NCBI GenBank assembly: GCA_964019155.1
Contig: OZ025239.1
Span: 75,600,394 to 75,664,393, forward strand
DNA: 64,000 bases
DNA from: Osedax fenrisi
Taxonomy: Eukaryota; Annelida; Polychaeta; Sabellida; Siboglinidae
Reading direction: 5' to 3'
Numbering within the stretch: position 1 is the first letter of the stretch; each line of letters opens with the position of its first letter. Made by a program: the position numbers and the translations under genes. The notes below the pieces were generated by a model, which saw only the letters and a list, made by a program, of their open reading frames with translations, did no database searches and was not told the DNA's origin. Positions 25,065 through 37,768 of this stretch are shown here, in pieces.

Positions 25065-26545
25065 TTACTATATAGTTTACTGTTACATCTATAGATAAAC
25101 TATAGTTTATTGTTTATTACTGTTTTCATATATGATACCTATAGGCTATAGCCTATAAGTAACCTAGTAATACTTTGAAATCTGTTATAATTATATAAAT
25201 GTGTATTCGAGTGTATTATTAACTTAACTTTACAACTTTACAATTATAAATTAGGAATATCATTATATTAATAGTTCCTACATGTTTATATATGTACTAC
25301 ATTCTACCATTGTAGGATGAATCATAACACCCTAGATGAATAATTTGTGTATTATTTTTGTATAGAATATATTATATTAAATGTACTACAATTATATATT
25401 ATAATAGGTAGACTAATTGACATTAATTGATAAAATAGTGTTACACATACACGTTTAAACACCTATTTAAATTAAATCCATATGCACATTCATTCCATAT
25501 TCCATATTTTTTTTTAAACTACAAACTACAAAATAAATATATGAAGATTGATATTGATGTGATAAATAGTGATATACAATAAAATATAGATTACAAATAT
25601 ATTAACACTTAAACTAACATTCTTAGCAATAATGATATGGATATTGCTATACATGTATTATGTGATAACTATATGTATCATTATTGTTATATAAAATAGA
25701 ATATATTATAGTTTTTTTAACTAATAATTATTAACATTTCAATAACATTATTTTTCCTATATAATTGTTATTTAGTAATAGGTTATTTTATTTTCAAATT
25801 AATATGAATTATTTTTTCAAAGTATCATATAAATAAAACAATATAAAAGTATATCTAAATTAAAATAGGGATATAATTAGACTAATTATACCTATTATAG
25901 GGTATTAATAAGTGTATGGCATGAAATCAGCATTAAACTATATCCTTACTTTATGAATGCTTATTTATAAATATAAATGTAATATATATATATAGATATA
26001 ATTTTAAAGTTATTAACATAATTATATTAAACATTAATATATTAACAACATAATTGTAATGGTGTTTTCAAAACACTGTTTTGAAGTTAATTTTGTAAAT
26101 AAAAGTAATTCACGTATTACATAAGAAACGTAATAATACATGAAATGTTCGTATTGTTCTTTATATTCGAGTGAGGTAGATAGCGATAACGAGGCTACGC
26201 GTTGAAGAGAGCCACGTGATCCCCATGCGGAAGTGGTGCACATCGGCATATATCCTATATCCTATATATAGCACATAGGCTTCGTATATATCAATACATC
26301 CTATATATATAGGCTATAGCATCGATGTTATAGAATGTATTGATAGTATACACTGCATACAGACTACATAGTGTATACAATTAATATTAGTGGAAGTGTT
26401 ATTAGCGACTGCGCTTAACTAATATTATACTAATACTACAAATAACAGTCATTGTAATAATTGTAATGGTGTTTTAACTTATTACAATAATAACAATTAT
26501 ACCAGTAGTAGCTACTACGCTAGCGACAAGGTATACAAACCTTAT
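24801..26545. other. AT-rich sequence, no supported gene
   Basis: TA tracts lie near 24965-24988 and 25024-25062. A 71-codon open frame on the - strand at 26034-26249 has no splice context or recognisable protein and is not called. Confidence 0.5.
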
Positions 26546-26553
26546 ATATATAC

Positions 26554-26589
26554 TAAAGATTTTTCTAAGGATGCTATGCAAAATCTTTG
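26554..26589. mobile_element. 36-bp minimal element, CAAAG/CTTTG family
   Basis: TAAAGATTTTTC at the left end and GCAAAATCTTTG at the right end are inverted, with no internal sequence beyond the termini. The 7-bp direct repeat TATATAC flanks both sides (26547-26553 and 26590-26596). The first base has changed from C to T relative to the family. Confidence 0.7.
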
Positions 26590-26756
26590 TATATACTGTA
26601 CATTGTACACTGTAAAATGTACAGTGTACATTACAGTGGCTATTGTATCAATGCCTCCTCGAGGATATAGGAGGCTTTCACAGTATACGGAATTTGTACA
26701 CGTGACGCTGGGAAATTTCTAGAACCGATACAGGAGAACTACTGCTTCCGGATTAG

Positions 26757-27489
26757 GGGATACGAGAGGATACGAGAGGATAAGAGAGGATACGAGAGGA
26801 TACGATAGGATACGAGAGGATACGAGAGGATACGAGAGGATAAGAGAGGATACGAGAGGATAAGAGAGGATACGAGAGGATACGAGAGGATACGAGAGGA
26901 TACGAGAGGATACGAGAGGATACGAGAGGATACGAGAGGATACGAGAGGATACGAGAGGATACGAGAGGATACGAGAGGATACGAGAGGATACGAGAGGA
27001 TAAGAGAGGATACGAGAGGATACGATAGGATACGAGAGGATAAGAGAGGATACGAGAGGATACGAGAGGATACGAGAGGATACGAGAGGATACGAGAGGA
27101 TACGAGAGGATACGAGAGGATACGAGAGGATACGAGAGGATAAGAGAGGATACGAGAGGATACGAGAGGATAAGAGAGGATACGAGAGGATACGAGAGGA
27201 TACGAGAGGATACGAGAGGATACGAGAGGATACGAGGGGATACGAGAGTATACGAGAGGATACGAGAGGATACGAGAGGATAAGAGAGGATACGAGAGGA
27301 TACGAGAGGATACGAGAAGATACGAGAGGATACGAGAGGATACGAGAGGATACGAGAGGATACGAGAGGATACGAGAGGATACGAGAGGATACGAGAGGA
27401 TACGAGAGGATAAGAGAGGATACGAGAGGATACGAGAGGATACGAGAGGATACGATAGGATACGAGAGGATACGAGAGGATACGAGAGT
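26757..27489. repeat. 10-bp satellite (GGATACGAGA)n
   Basis: About 73 uninterrupted 10-bp units on a purine-rich strand. Variants include TAAGAG, TACGAT, TACGAGGGG and TACGAGAAG. The order TAAG-TACG-TACGAT recurs 220 bp apart, suggesting block duplication. It opens a long repetitive frame on the - strand, which is not a credible gene. Confidence 0.97.
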
Positions 27490-27949
27490 TTAAGAGAGAA
27501 CGTATACGTTTAGTAAATATATATAGTGTATATGCATCTGTTATAACTATAGTTAGTAATAGTGGAAAGTACTCGAATACTGTCATGCGCGTAATTATGA
27601 CACCCTATAGGATATATCTCTATAGAGATGTCCTCAAATATAATTCCAATCAAAAAATAATTAATCACCGAAATGTTAATTAATATAATTCATATAAGTA
27701 TATTTTTTTAAATATTTATATTTTTTAAATATAACAAATGTTAAATACATTTTGTAAATGTAAATTAGAATATCACCAACTATTTGAATACGATTTTATT
27801 TCTTTTATATCAACATGTTCTGCGTATTATATACATATCTTTGATATTATATACGCATACATTATATATTTGGGTTTGAGTAAAAATTAAGTTAAGTAAA
27901 TTAAAAAATACTTACATAAAATAAATTCACTTCCTAATATATTTAATAA

Positions 27950-27999
<50 letters not shown>

Positions 28000-29066
28000 A
28001 GTACCTATACGGTATAGGCTATATCTATTACCTATGGGTATCATAACGTGTCTATGATTATATTGACTACCTTAGGTATACTATAGTAGTAGGCCTAGTA
28101 TCCTATGCCTAGTAGCTGGATCACCCCACTGCTATTAGTACAAACATATATGTTAAATGATATTAAGTTTTATATAATATATGCCTATGCGTAATGGTAT
28201 CAATCTAGTTGTTAATTACTCATTTGATGTTCTAACTGGTTCTCATTTATATTTAATATATTGAATACTTTAGCATCATTACAACGCCTAGCGTAATATA
28301 TTGTACGTGACTAACGAATTGTATTAATTAGATTTAATTAACCTATTAATTAGAATATATTTGTTAACAATAACATAATAATGTAGACGACATAGTTATG
28401 GCAAAGCGGTGATCAAACCAAAATATACAGTAACAAAATAGATAGTAACATATATATATACAACCTAGCTAGAGAATATATATATACCTATAGCTAGAGC
28501 ATATATATTTATATATATATATATTAATATCACATAGGATTGTATACGTTCCATACATATATTTTTCATATAAGAGATACATTTAAATTAAATAAGTATC
28601 AATATATAGGTTTTATAATTTAAAAATTATTTAAGAACAAAAATAAAAAATAATTACTTAAATTATGATAGAAATATAACTATACTTTTATCACAGGAAT
28701 ATCCAGGATATTACACTTTTATTAACGAATCCTAATTAAAATTATTTTATTTAGATTCCTAATATAAAATAAATTCAATATTATGCAATATTAAACTGTT
28801 TTTATGCTGTTATTGATTTTACTTATTTTACTTGCTTATCAAATGTATATCACATATATATATAGTGAACCATGGTACGAATGACCATATATGATGTTTA
28901 ATGTGATGATTTTATAAGGTTGCATTATATCAATATATGTGGACATCCGTTTCAATAGTCGAAATACTATGCACCATATACTTTATAGTATACATTTTAT
29001 ACTATAGATAAATCGGGGTTGCGTTATATCTAGGGGTTAAATATACCCACATATGGATACATGATG

Positions 29067-29113
<47 letters not shown>

Positions 29114-29257
29114 ACAGTTTATGCACATACAATAAACTATATTATTTATATTGATAATATGTTATTTACCTTTATATTGAGGTATATAGGTTATATATAT
29201 ATATTACTAAATACTAATTCTAACAGTAGGATATATTACAGTAGGTAACAAGGTAAA

Positions 29258-29293
<36 letters not shown>

Positions 29294-30468
29294 CCTATAT
29301 ATCTAACTAAAGTATTACTATTGTTATTGTATAAGATTTATCAATGCACATTTTAATGATAGTATCTATATATATACCAAATATGGTTATATATAAAATA
29401 AAACATGTAATTATGTAATTCCAAATGTATATTCTTTATATTATCAGATATATTATATTATTTCATTAATAAAAATAACATTATTATGGTTATAACTATA
29501 TATAGTGACTATATAGGTTATATATAGCAAAGATTTTCCGAAGGGGTGTGTATATCAATAATATTTAGGTTACGGAACAATATATATAGTTTCATATTAT
29601 ATAATATAACATTATTTTATAGGATTCAAAACAAAAAAATTGTTAAATTAAATTGATTGATGAAGAAAAAAATATTAAATTAGTCGTGTAAATAATTCCA
29701 TAAAATATCTACAATTTAATTTAATTTTTATAATACATTTATTCATATTATTTAAAAATGTTTTTCTAACATAATATAATATACAAGCTAATCAAAATAT
29801 ATATTTTTATTTGATTGATTTTTGAATTTTATTTGAAAGAAAATAAATTCGATTTCTTGCAATATTTATTTCTAAGATACGTTATATTACCCACATTTAA
29901 AACATTAATTATAAAATAATGTTCAATTTAATGTTTTTATTATATTCCATAATATTTTATATTATTACAACATCATTATAACAATTCGTAGGATATATAT
30001 AACAATTATTTCCGGTAATTTATATAAAATGTATTTGTGTATTAACTATAGGTATAAATAACATGCCATATCATCATCCAAATAGTAACATACACACATA
30101 CACCACATTCAAATAAGTGTATATATACCATGAGTCACATGCATGTTTATTCAACATATCATTAAATGTAGTATGTACATTTTAGTGTGCAAAACCCTAT
30201 ACAAAGCTATTTAATTTATCGGCTGATATTCCTTTGTAGAAATCATTACGTAATATGAATTCAGTGATTCACCGACAATTACTAACTCTTAGGTCGTGAC
30301 TCAGCTTTATTTACCCACAGGTAATGACTACTATATTGTTGACATACTAACACACATTCCATGACTCATAAGAGGCGTTTTGTATTGACAGTATGACAAA
30401 CACGAGCACAGTTTATAGCTATATTTGTATGCACAGCTTGAATATAAATACAAATACACTCACATACA

Positions 30469-30504
<36 letters not shown>

Positions 30505-31048
30505 GTATGTATTACATGATACTTATTTATATGTATTTCTATGTATCACATTACTAAGGTAAAATGTTATACGAAATGTTAGATCATTACTATAGATAAT
30601 TATAATGAATGTATACATTAATAGGTATACCTATAGTGTATTAGTATAGTATTATTATATATATATATATGTATTATAGTAAAGCCAAACGTTGTATAGA
30701 ATACTTGATAATATACAAGTTGAATAACACTGCCTAGCATAACGTATAACATAACGTATGTTATGAATGCACTACTTTATTTATGTTGCCTATCCATCAT
30801 GATTCATGAGCCATCGTGGTATTGTTATGTATGTTATACATGCACATGCATATACTCATGTATATACGCATACACACACACATACACACGTATACAATAG
30901 TTGTCATTCTGGTAATATAATATCCATATATCTAGAGATAGAAGCGATATCGTTAATATATTATATTAAGTATGGTATATCATGCTATACAATATACTGC
31001 AATCTCATTATATATATATACACACATATATATATATATATATATATT
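27490..31048. other. AT-rich intergenic sequence with (TA)n tracts
   Basis: TA runs lie near 27955-27995, 29072-29109, 29264-29291, 30474-30500 and 31026-31047. A solitary CAAAGATTTTCCGAAG terminus occurs at 29528 without a visible partner. No gene was recognised. Confidence 0.6.
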
Positions 31049-31376
31049 GTTATTGTTATTTTATTTTGGTGGAGTCCTTTCATCCCATTCAGGAACTCAG
31101 ATGAAGTTTTCACGTATAACCATATGGCTCTAATATCCTTTCGAAGCCTCTCTAACGTACGTTAAGGAATCCATGGTTTTAAGTTAAAACTTATTAAAGT
31201 TAACGAGAGCCGATAATTTATTTATACACTATTATATAATATCACTTTTAAATAATAATGTAAGACCTGTGTGGTCTTAATGGTCCGGACAGGGTTTGAA
31301 GTTCAAACTTAGAACCCGCGCCCTATAGGGTATACTGCTTACGTATATCACGCCTTGCCAACCTATTCCACACAGG
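31049..31376 (-). mobile_element. tRNA-derived SINE, minus orientation
   Basis: Reading the - strand: a degenerate tRNA head, a B-box-like GTTCAAACC region, TCCGGACCATTAA, the shared body with GGCTCTCGTTAA, then GATGGGATGAAAGGACTCCACC, and an AATAACAATAACA tail. It is homologous to the copies at 790 and 42639. Its head abuts the 3' tail of a LINE relic in the same orientation. Confidence 0.75.
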
Positions 31377-31384
31377 CAATTACA

Positions 31385-32110
31385 TATATATATAATGATG
31401 ATGAATGTTTATTTAAACACCTAAATACATCAAAAGGGTACTATATTAAAATTAAAATATTAAAAGGTAGGTAATACATATATGTATTTGTATATACGTA
31501 TATGTACACATACCGCGTACAATAATAAAATAAACCGGAAAGAAAATCAAATGTAGTAAAACGCAAATAAAAGAAGTATTACAGGTTTTCACCCTAGGTC
31601 AATATTTTGATTAATTTATTAAATGTATTATGGTATACCTGATTGATATAATAGAGGGTGGGAGTGAATTCCATAGATTATATATATTTAATATATCTAA
31701 GAGCCATAGAATTATATTTTATGAACGGAGATCAGGGGTAGTGAGAAAAAGAAAACATGGTTTCTAAAATATGGAATGAGATATAGAGATCATCGTATTG
31801 AATAGAATTAGAAATATAAGATGGACAAGTGGAAGTGTAGCTTGAAGAATGAAAAATAGATATGGTACGAGAAGAGGAGTGTTTGTTAAATATAAATCAG
31901 GAATTAAGTTCTGGTACGAGGAGGTAGATGGAATGATCTAGAATGCGTACGTAAGTTATAGGTAGTACGGATTGACGAGCGAATAACTCGCGGATTTATG
32001 GGAAAGGTAGAATTTAAGGAAATCCTTATGAGGAATGGTGACAATTAATCTATTGTGAGAGGTTAAAGCAACTAATCAGAGTTTTAGTAATATATTCGGT
32101 AATACGTTTA
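31385..32110 (-). pseudogene. LINE 3'-end relic (same type as the 52.8-kb LINE)
   Basis: On the - strand a degenerate reading contains LWNSLPP followed by SIISI, matching the C-terminal LWNSLPPYIRSIKS of the LINE at 52775. The 3' terminus resembles that LINE's tail: GTGTTTAAATAAACATTCA followed by a TA-rich end, versus GTGTCTAAATAAACATTCA at 55220. Frameshifts and stops are frequent, so it is an old copy. Confidence 0.65.
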
Positions 32111-32268
32111 GAGGAATTCTCCGATTACCGACCATAAATGATTATTTGTAATAACTTATTCAATATTAAATATATTTATTTGACATTTTGTAATTAGGGT
32201 AATATTATGACAATGAATAATGTTGCTATTTTAAATGTATGATATAATTATATTTACAAGAATAAACA

Positions 32269-33086
32269 GGGGTGTCGTATACATTTGCCTTATACCGACC
32301 CCCTCTCCTATTACCGACCCCCTAAAATAATCGTGGTATAAATAATCGTAGTATTATAATATCCAATACAAATAGTAGATAATAGTAGATAATATCTACT
32401 AGATATACATAAATATAATTAATTATAACATGCACGCAATTTATTTATTATTGAATTTATGTTTTAATAGTAATATTAAATTTAAATTTAAACTTTATAG
32501 TAATTATATTAAAATAGTATATATTATTATTTAATATTTATCTATTAATCAGTACCTATGTATATAATCAACTGGAACCATGAATCCTAAATCTATATAA
32601 ATGATAAAAAAATAACTTACGACATATTTTAAAGTAAAATACGGATCTATTTTGATTGGATATTATAAATCACATGGGGTCGGTATTAGGGTAATTTAGG
32701 GGGTCGGTAATAGGAAAAGCATATGGTTGTTATAATTAAGATATATTGGTTAATAGTTATTCAAATTAAATTATTTTTATAATTGTTATAAACATTTTAT
32801 TGATCTACAATATTATGCTCAGTATTAAGTTTTCTTTTAATTAATAAATAATTACAATGATTTAAAAAAAGTTATTATTCAAATATTTAAAAAGTAAAAA
32901 GAGAATATTACATTTTATCAAATAACAATTGTAAGATTGAATATTTTTTAAAACAAAATACTTATTCATATTTATCATTAAATTACGAACAGTTCATTTA
33001 TAAATAATTTTTTTATATCTCTTATAGTTACTGAGATACGAGAGGGGTCGGTATTAGGAGGGGGTCGGTAATTGTAGACTTTCCCC
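32269..33086. mobile_element. Inverted-repeat element with CCGACCCC motifs
   Basis: The left end carries two tandem motifs (ATACCGACCCCCTCTCC and ATTACCGACCCCCTAAAA). The right end carries two in reverse (GGGGTCGGTATTAGG and GGGGGTCGGTAATTG) then GACTTTCCCC. Two more copies lie internally at about 32676-32715. The right outer scaffold (ACTGAGATACGAGAG...ACTTTCCCC) matches the elements at 41718 and 43081, but the embedded motif differs. No transposase was seen. Confidence 0.7.
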
Positions 33087-33194
33087 TATATATTATTTTA
33101 ATTATGAAAGGGTGATAATTAGAATATTCAGCGATGGTAGTATTTTAAGGAATGGAGAAAGATTGTGGTAGCTATGACGCCATGATACACCGAA

Positions 33195-33345
33195 TCTTAT
33201 TATTACCTCATCATCACTAACACCGTCACCATAACCACCACCATAACCACCATCATAACCATCATCATCATCATCATTATCATCATCATCATCATCATAA
33301 CCATCATAACAATCACCATTATTATCATCATCATCGCCAATAGAT
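33195..33345. repeat. CAT/CAC/CCA trinucleotide microsatellite
   Basis: Imperfect (CAT)n interspersed with AACCACCACC and ATAACC units. No open frame context suggests coding. Confidence 0.9.
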
Positions 33346-34340
33346 TCAATCTAAATAAAATATAAGCTACAATAGCCTATATCGATTTATACATGAATGG
33401 CCAGTCATAGATAAGTCATAGAGTAGTCAATACTATTGACTCAATAGTAATAGATAACGCGTAGTACTTATTCTCAAATGATAGGTGAACATCGTCATTG
33501 CACATGTCACATCTATATATGTGAAATGCGTTTGACATTCAATACATTTCTAGGTCACACATCGTAAATGTCGTACGCAGTGATATCGATGTGACATTCT
33601 CATTGTACGCATTGCATACGTACATATATGTCAATGTGTACTGCTTATCAGATAAATACATATGCATTTCGTGTTCTTATATTTATACATATTTATTTAT
33701 CAATTATGTTTTCGTTTTTTTATTTTGTTTATTATTTATTTACCTTCCGTCTCATCGATACGACGAAAACAACATATCTACATTTTATTGAGGTAATAAA
33801 CAATTTAATAATAATAATAATATACGTATATGTATACACACACCTATAGGTGTATACATACACATATAGGTGTGTGTATGTGTGTGTGCATTGCGTTGTA
33901 TTGTATTGTATTGTGTTTTATGTATACACAAATATCCAGGTATTCTAAACAATCAGGAATGTTACAAAAGAATGTCAATAATACTAATAATAATAGAATG
34001 TGAACTCGGGGTTAAAACCTGCGAACCGGGCGGTACATCATTTCATAGAAATAATTATAGATAGTGAAAAACACATCTAGTAAAACAATACTTATGTCGT
34101 ATGTAAATAAGTTATATATTCAATAATATTAGTGCAGTTAACTGCAGTTAATATAATTATGTAGTAGGCATATGTAGTATACGACTAGTCACCTACCTAT
34201 ATACACTATATATATAGTATACTACAAGTTCTATAGTACCTGTAGGTTTGAATAACTATATTAGTGTATTTTTAGTATGGTATGCTAAGTAAGTTATGTA
34301 TTTTCAATAACGTTAAATATATGAGAATAGTGTTCGTTAC

Positions 34341-34617
34341 ATATATATGGGATGGTATACTATAGTAGGTTATACTATTATACTAGGTTAACCTAATACG
34401 GACACTTTAACAATACATGATCTTAACATTTCATGACTCTATATTTGTATTCAAAAATTACAATATATTAATATTATCTGATTATAGATATTATTGTGAT
34501 TTTAAAATGTTATTAAAACTTCTTATACAATATATAACGGGGGTGTCCGTATTCAGTACCCATGTCCGAATACGGATACCCTGTGTTATAATACGGACAG
34601 TGTCCGTCGGACACACT
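34341..34617. mobile_element. Fragment of the CCGAATACGGACA-motif element family
   Basis: Homologous to part of the 43081-43983 element: CCTAATACGGACACTTTAAC, then an AT-rich body, then a motif cluster (GTGTCCGTATTCAGTACCC; GTCCGAATACGGATACCC; ATACGGACAGTGTCCG). The copy stops at the start of a TG-rich array. Confidence 0.7.
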
Positions 34618-34800
34618 GTGTGTGTATGTGTGTGTGTATATGTAGGTGTGTGTTGTGTGTGTATGTATGTGTGTGTGTTTATGTGTGTGTACGTATGTGT
34701 ATGTACTACATAGGTGGGTATATATGTATGTGTGGGTGTGTGTGTGGGTGTGTGTGTGGTGTGTGTGTGTGGTGTGTGGGTGTGTACGCCGTACGGGTGT
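34618..34800. repeat. TG-rich microsatellite
   Basis: Imperfect GTGT/GTAT/GGGTGT repeats. They create spurious open frames on both strands. Confidence 0.9.
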
Positions 34801-35235
34801 ATATATATAAATAGTATATAACTATAAATATAATCTGAAACTAACTTAACTGTATTATTAAATATCATATTAATATTAATAGAAATTCGATATGCACAAT
34901 AGTACAAACTAGTTGATGGGGGTTTGTCCTTTATGTGTATACATCAACATAACAACTATACATATAAGTTACCACTGCACTTATATTACCCATTATAGCT
35001 ATGATATATTGAAACATAACCATGATGATACGTTTATAATATGAAATATAATATTTTCATAATTATATATATATATATATATATATTTAAGATTAATATT
35101 TAAAAATTTGTTAACTGAATGAAATTACATATTTACTTTATAAATTATTATAAAAAGTCATAACTTCTATTAATATCAATAAATATATACATATATACAC
35201 CTATATATACACACACATACAGACATACACACACA

Positions 35236-35239
35236 TATA

Positions 35240-35284
<45 letters not shown>
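35236..35284. repeat. (TA)n tract
   Basis: A pure TA dinucleotide run preceded by CACACATACA-type repeats at 35205-35235. Confidence 0.9.
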
Positions 35285-35289
<5 letters not shown>

Positions 35290-35485
35290 AATAATAACAT
35301 TAACATTGAACAAATTGTAAGAACTAGTTAATTATATCATACTATTATATATTAAATCAAACTTTGAGTAGACCTGCCAGTATACACAATGTGATAAGTG
35401 TATTATAAAAGTGTCACTCTAACACTACGTGTCACTTTCACTGATGTAGTCATACAGCGAAGCTTTAACTACCCGGCAAACTGTA

Positions 35486-35760
35486 CTAGCCTCATAAAAT
35501 ACTAACATATCTAATAGACTCACATGTTTACATTGTGCTATTATGCTGCTATTATGTTGCCATTAAAAGTCTATTATGATATTATTATGCTGCTATTAAT
35601 ATCATAATAGACTTTTAATGGCAACAAAATAACAGCATAATAGCATGACAAATTAATAGAAGCATAATATACATTTAATGGCAACATAATAGCAGCATAA
35701 TAGCACAATGTAAATATGTTAGGCTATTAGATATGCTATTATGTTGCTGTTATGAGGTTA
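35486..35760. mobile_element. Imperfect foldback element
   Basis: Left words CATATCTAATAG, TTACATTGTGCTATTATGC and TTGCCATTAAAAGTC reappear inverted on the right, with an internal partial duplication. The outer ends are CCTCATAA and TTATGAGG. It is consistent with a MITE carrying a rearranged centre. Confidence 0.6.
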
Positions 35761-35875
35761 TTACTGTTAGCTAGGTATACGAGCTGTATGCATATAATCG
35801 AATATGCATATACGAATACTCTAGTATTCAAATATTAATATAACACTATATTTTCTAATGTTTCCTATATATTAG

Positions 35876-36182
35876 GATCCTAGCGACCTGCATATTAATC
35901 ACGGCTCAGTGATTTATACGCTGATGACTGACCTACTAAAGAGTACATTGACACCGACTACTTTCATAAAGACATTTATATCACTGCCCTCAGTATGTAG
36001 TACAACTTTATTAGTTCTAACTATACTCGCCCAGGTGGCAGCAGTGACGATCGTTGCAATCAACATAGTACTATTAGAAGTAGGATTATAGATATATTAT
36101 TCGAAAGAAAACCCTCTGCATAGATAGATCTACATTTATTTTATTTACAGCAAATTAAACTATTCCCATATATGATTAAAAG
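35876..36182 (+). CDS. Possible exon pair of an unidentified membrane protein
   Basis: Exon A (35876 to about 36079) follows the acceptor TATATATTAG and reads DPSDLHINHGSVIYTLMTDL, then a hydrophobic helix LLVLTILAQVAAVTIVAINI. A donor GTAGGA, a 71-bp intron and the acceptor TTTATTTACAG lead in phase to QIKLFPYMIKR (36151-36182), which ends at AG|GTAATA. Without splicing, the frame stops at 36091. Codon use and splice signals look genuine, but I do not recognise the protein and found no neighbouring exons. Confidence 0.4.
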
Positions 36183-36413
36183 GTAATATCAGATGATATT
36201 TTCAAATATCTATGTTAATCATTATATATATACTAGTACAGCCATATATATTTACCTCATATTTATTGACAATAATGCAACAACGTGTAACATTTATTAC
36301 TATACCTATATAGAAACAATACCTACTAGTTTCATCTCAACATAACAATGGAACACTTAGATCATCATATTTCAATCATTTTAATTTAGAAAACTTAATT
36401 TAAAGAGTAATAC

Positions 36414-36867
36414 CAAAGATTTTGCGAAGAAAAGATATAACACTCCCTATGCATGCAACGTAATTTAGTAATATACCCAACCGCTGCTAGCAGTAGTATC
36501 GAAATCACTGAAATAGATTTAGGTTCGGCTCTGTTTGCATACAACAATGTTTTCATTGCTCTATTAAATTTCATGCAATATAAATTAACTTTTACTTACT
36601 AAATATATACTTATAGCATTTAAAACATAAATATCATATTTGTTTGTTATATATTAGTAATGAACACTTAGTTTTCATCATATAAATATTAATTTAAAGC
36701 ATATTATTTAACATTTTAAAAGTGTATAGTTAAATACGAATTTACATTATAAACAACACATAGTTCCTAAAAGTAACCCGCTATAGGTAGCACCAGGGTA
36801 TTTTGTATACAAATTCGAATTACACGATTTCGCGTAAGTGTTATATCTTTCCTTAGGAAAATCTTTG
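36414..36867 (+). mobile_element. 454-bp CAAAG/CTTTG-family element
   Basis: It begins CAAAGATTTTGCGAAG and ends TTAGGAAAATCTTTG, with subterminal AAAGATATAACACT repeated inverted at the other end. It is flanked by the perfect 7-bp direct repeat GTAATAC (36407-36413 and 36868-36874). There is no coding capacity, so it is non-autonomous. An inverted sister copy lies at 37205. Confidence 0.85.
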
Positions 36868-37055
36868 GTAATACTATATCTACTAATATCCCTGGCTAAT
36901 ATCTATGTCTAATACCGATAATAAACGACAGGTACGTGTATAGGTGGCGCTACCGTTAGTCATGTTGTCACGTGAGTATCGCTATTGACGTATCGTAATA
37001 GTAACTTATGGAGTGTTATCCTAGTGTTAAGCCAGTGAGTAGGGGCGTCACAGGA

Positions 37056-37768
37056 TGATTAAAAGTGGGGGGTGTCTCAGACTCATCAATTATTACCATA
37101 TACTTTACTAAGAAGATAAATCTATAATATCACTTGTAGAGGGCTTAATATGATTGACTTGTATTGGGTTGCACAATACATATCAATGTTGGATATAATT
37201 ATACCAAAGATTTTCCGAAGGAAAGATATAACACTTACGCGAAATCGTGTAATTCGAATTTGTATACAAAATACCCTGGTGCCACCTATATCGGGTTATT
37301 TTTAGGAACTATATGTTGTTTATAATGTAAATTCGTATCAAACTATACACTTTTAAAATTTTAAATAATATGCTTTAAATTAGTAATTATATGATGAAAA
37401 CTAAGTGTTCATTACTAAAATATAACAAACAAATATGATATGTATGTTCTAAATGATATAAGTATATATTTGGTGAGTAAAAGCTAATTTATATTGCATG
37501 TACTTTAATAGAGCAATGAAAACATTGTTGTATGAAAACAGAGCCGAACCTAAATATATTTCAATTATTCGATATTACTGCTAGCAGCGGCATTGGGTAT
37601 TACTAAATTACGTTGCAGGCATAGGGAGTGTTATATCTTTGTTTCGCAAAATATTTGATTATACTACAAAGACTATTAATAGAAGAAATATAATATTTAT
37701 AAAGAATAAAATCATTTGTAGTTCTTAAAAGTGGGGGGATATTATATATTATATCCCCCCACTTTTAT
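37056..37768. mobile_element. Possible outer element with AAAAGTGGGGGG ends
   Basis: AAAAGTGGGGGG at 37059 and CCCCCCACTTTT near 37757 are inverted, and the CAAAG-family element at 37205 lies between them. Another AAAAGTGGGGGG at about 37727 forms a 40-bp hairpin with the right end. No target duplication was identified, so the boundaries are tentative. Confidence 0.4.
37205..37657 (-). mobile_element. 453-bp CAAAG/CTTTG-family element, inverted copy
   Basis: This is a reverse-orientation copy of 36414-36867 with scattered substitutions (for example the distal end reads ATATTTG instead of ATCTTTG). It is flanked by the perfect 7-bp repeat ATTATAC (37198-37204 and 37658-37664), a different target from its sister, which shows independent insertion. 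Confidence 0.85.

Noticed and set aside
26034..26249. 71-residue - strand frame in a slightly less AT-rich patch
   Set aside because: No recognisable protein, no convincing splice sites and no neighbour exons.
26753..27586. 277-residue open frame on the - strand with SRILSYPLV repeats
   Set aside because: It is only the translation of the 10-bp satellite; the 30-bp coding period follows from the 10-bp unit, and there is no gene context.
29528..29543. Solitary CAAAGATTTTCCGAAG terminus
   Set aside because: No inverted partner or 7-bp repeat was found nearby, so it is not called an element.
34417..34907. Frames over the TG-rich array on both strands
   Set aside because: Simple-sequence translation with no homology or splice context.
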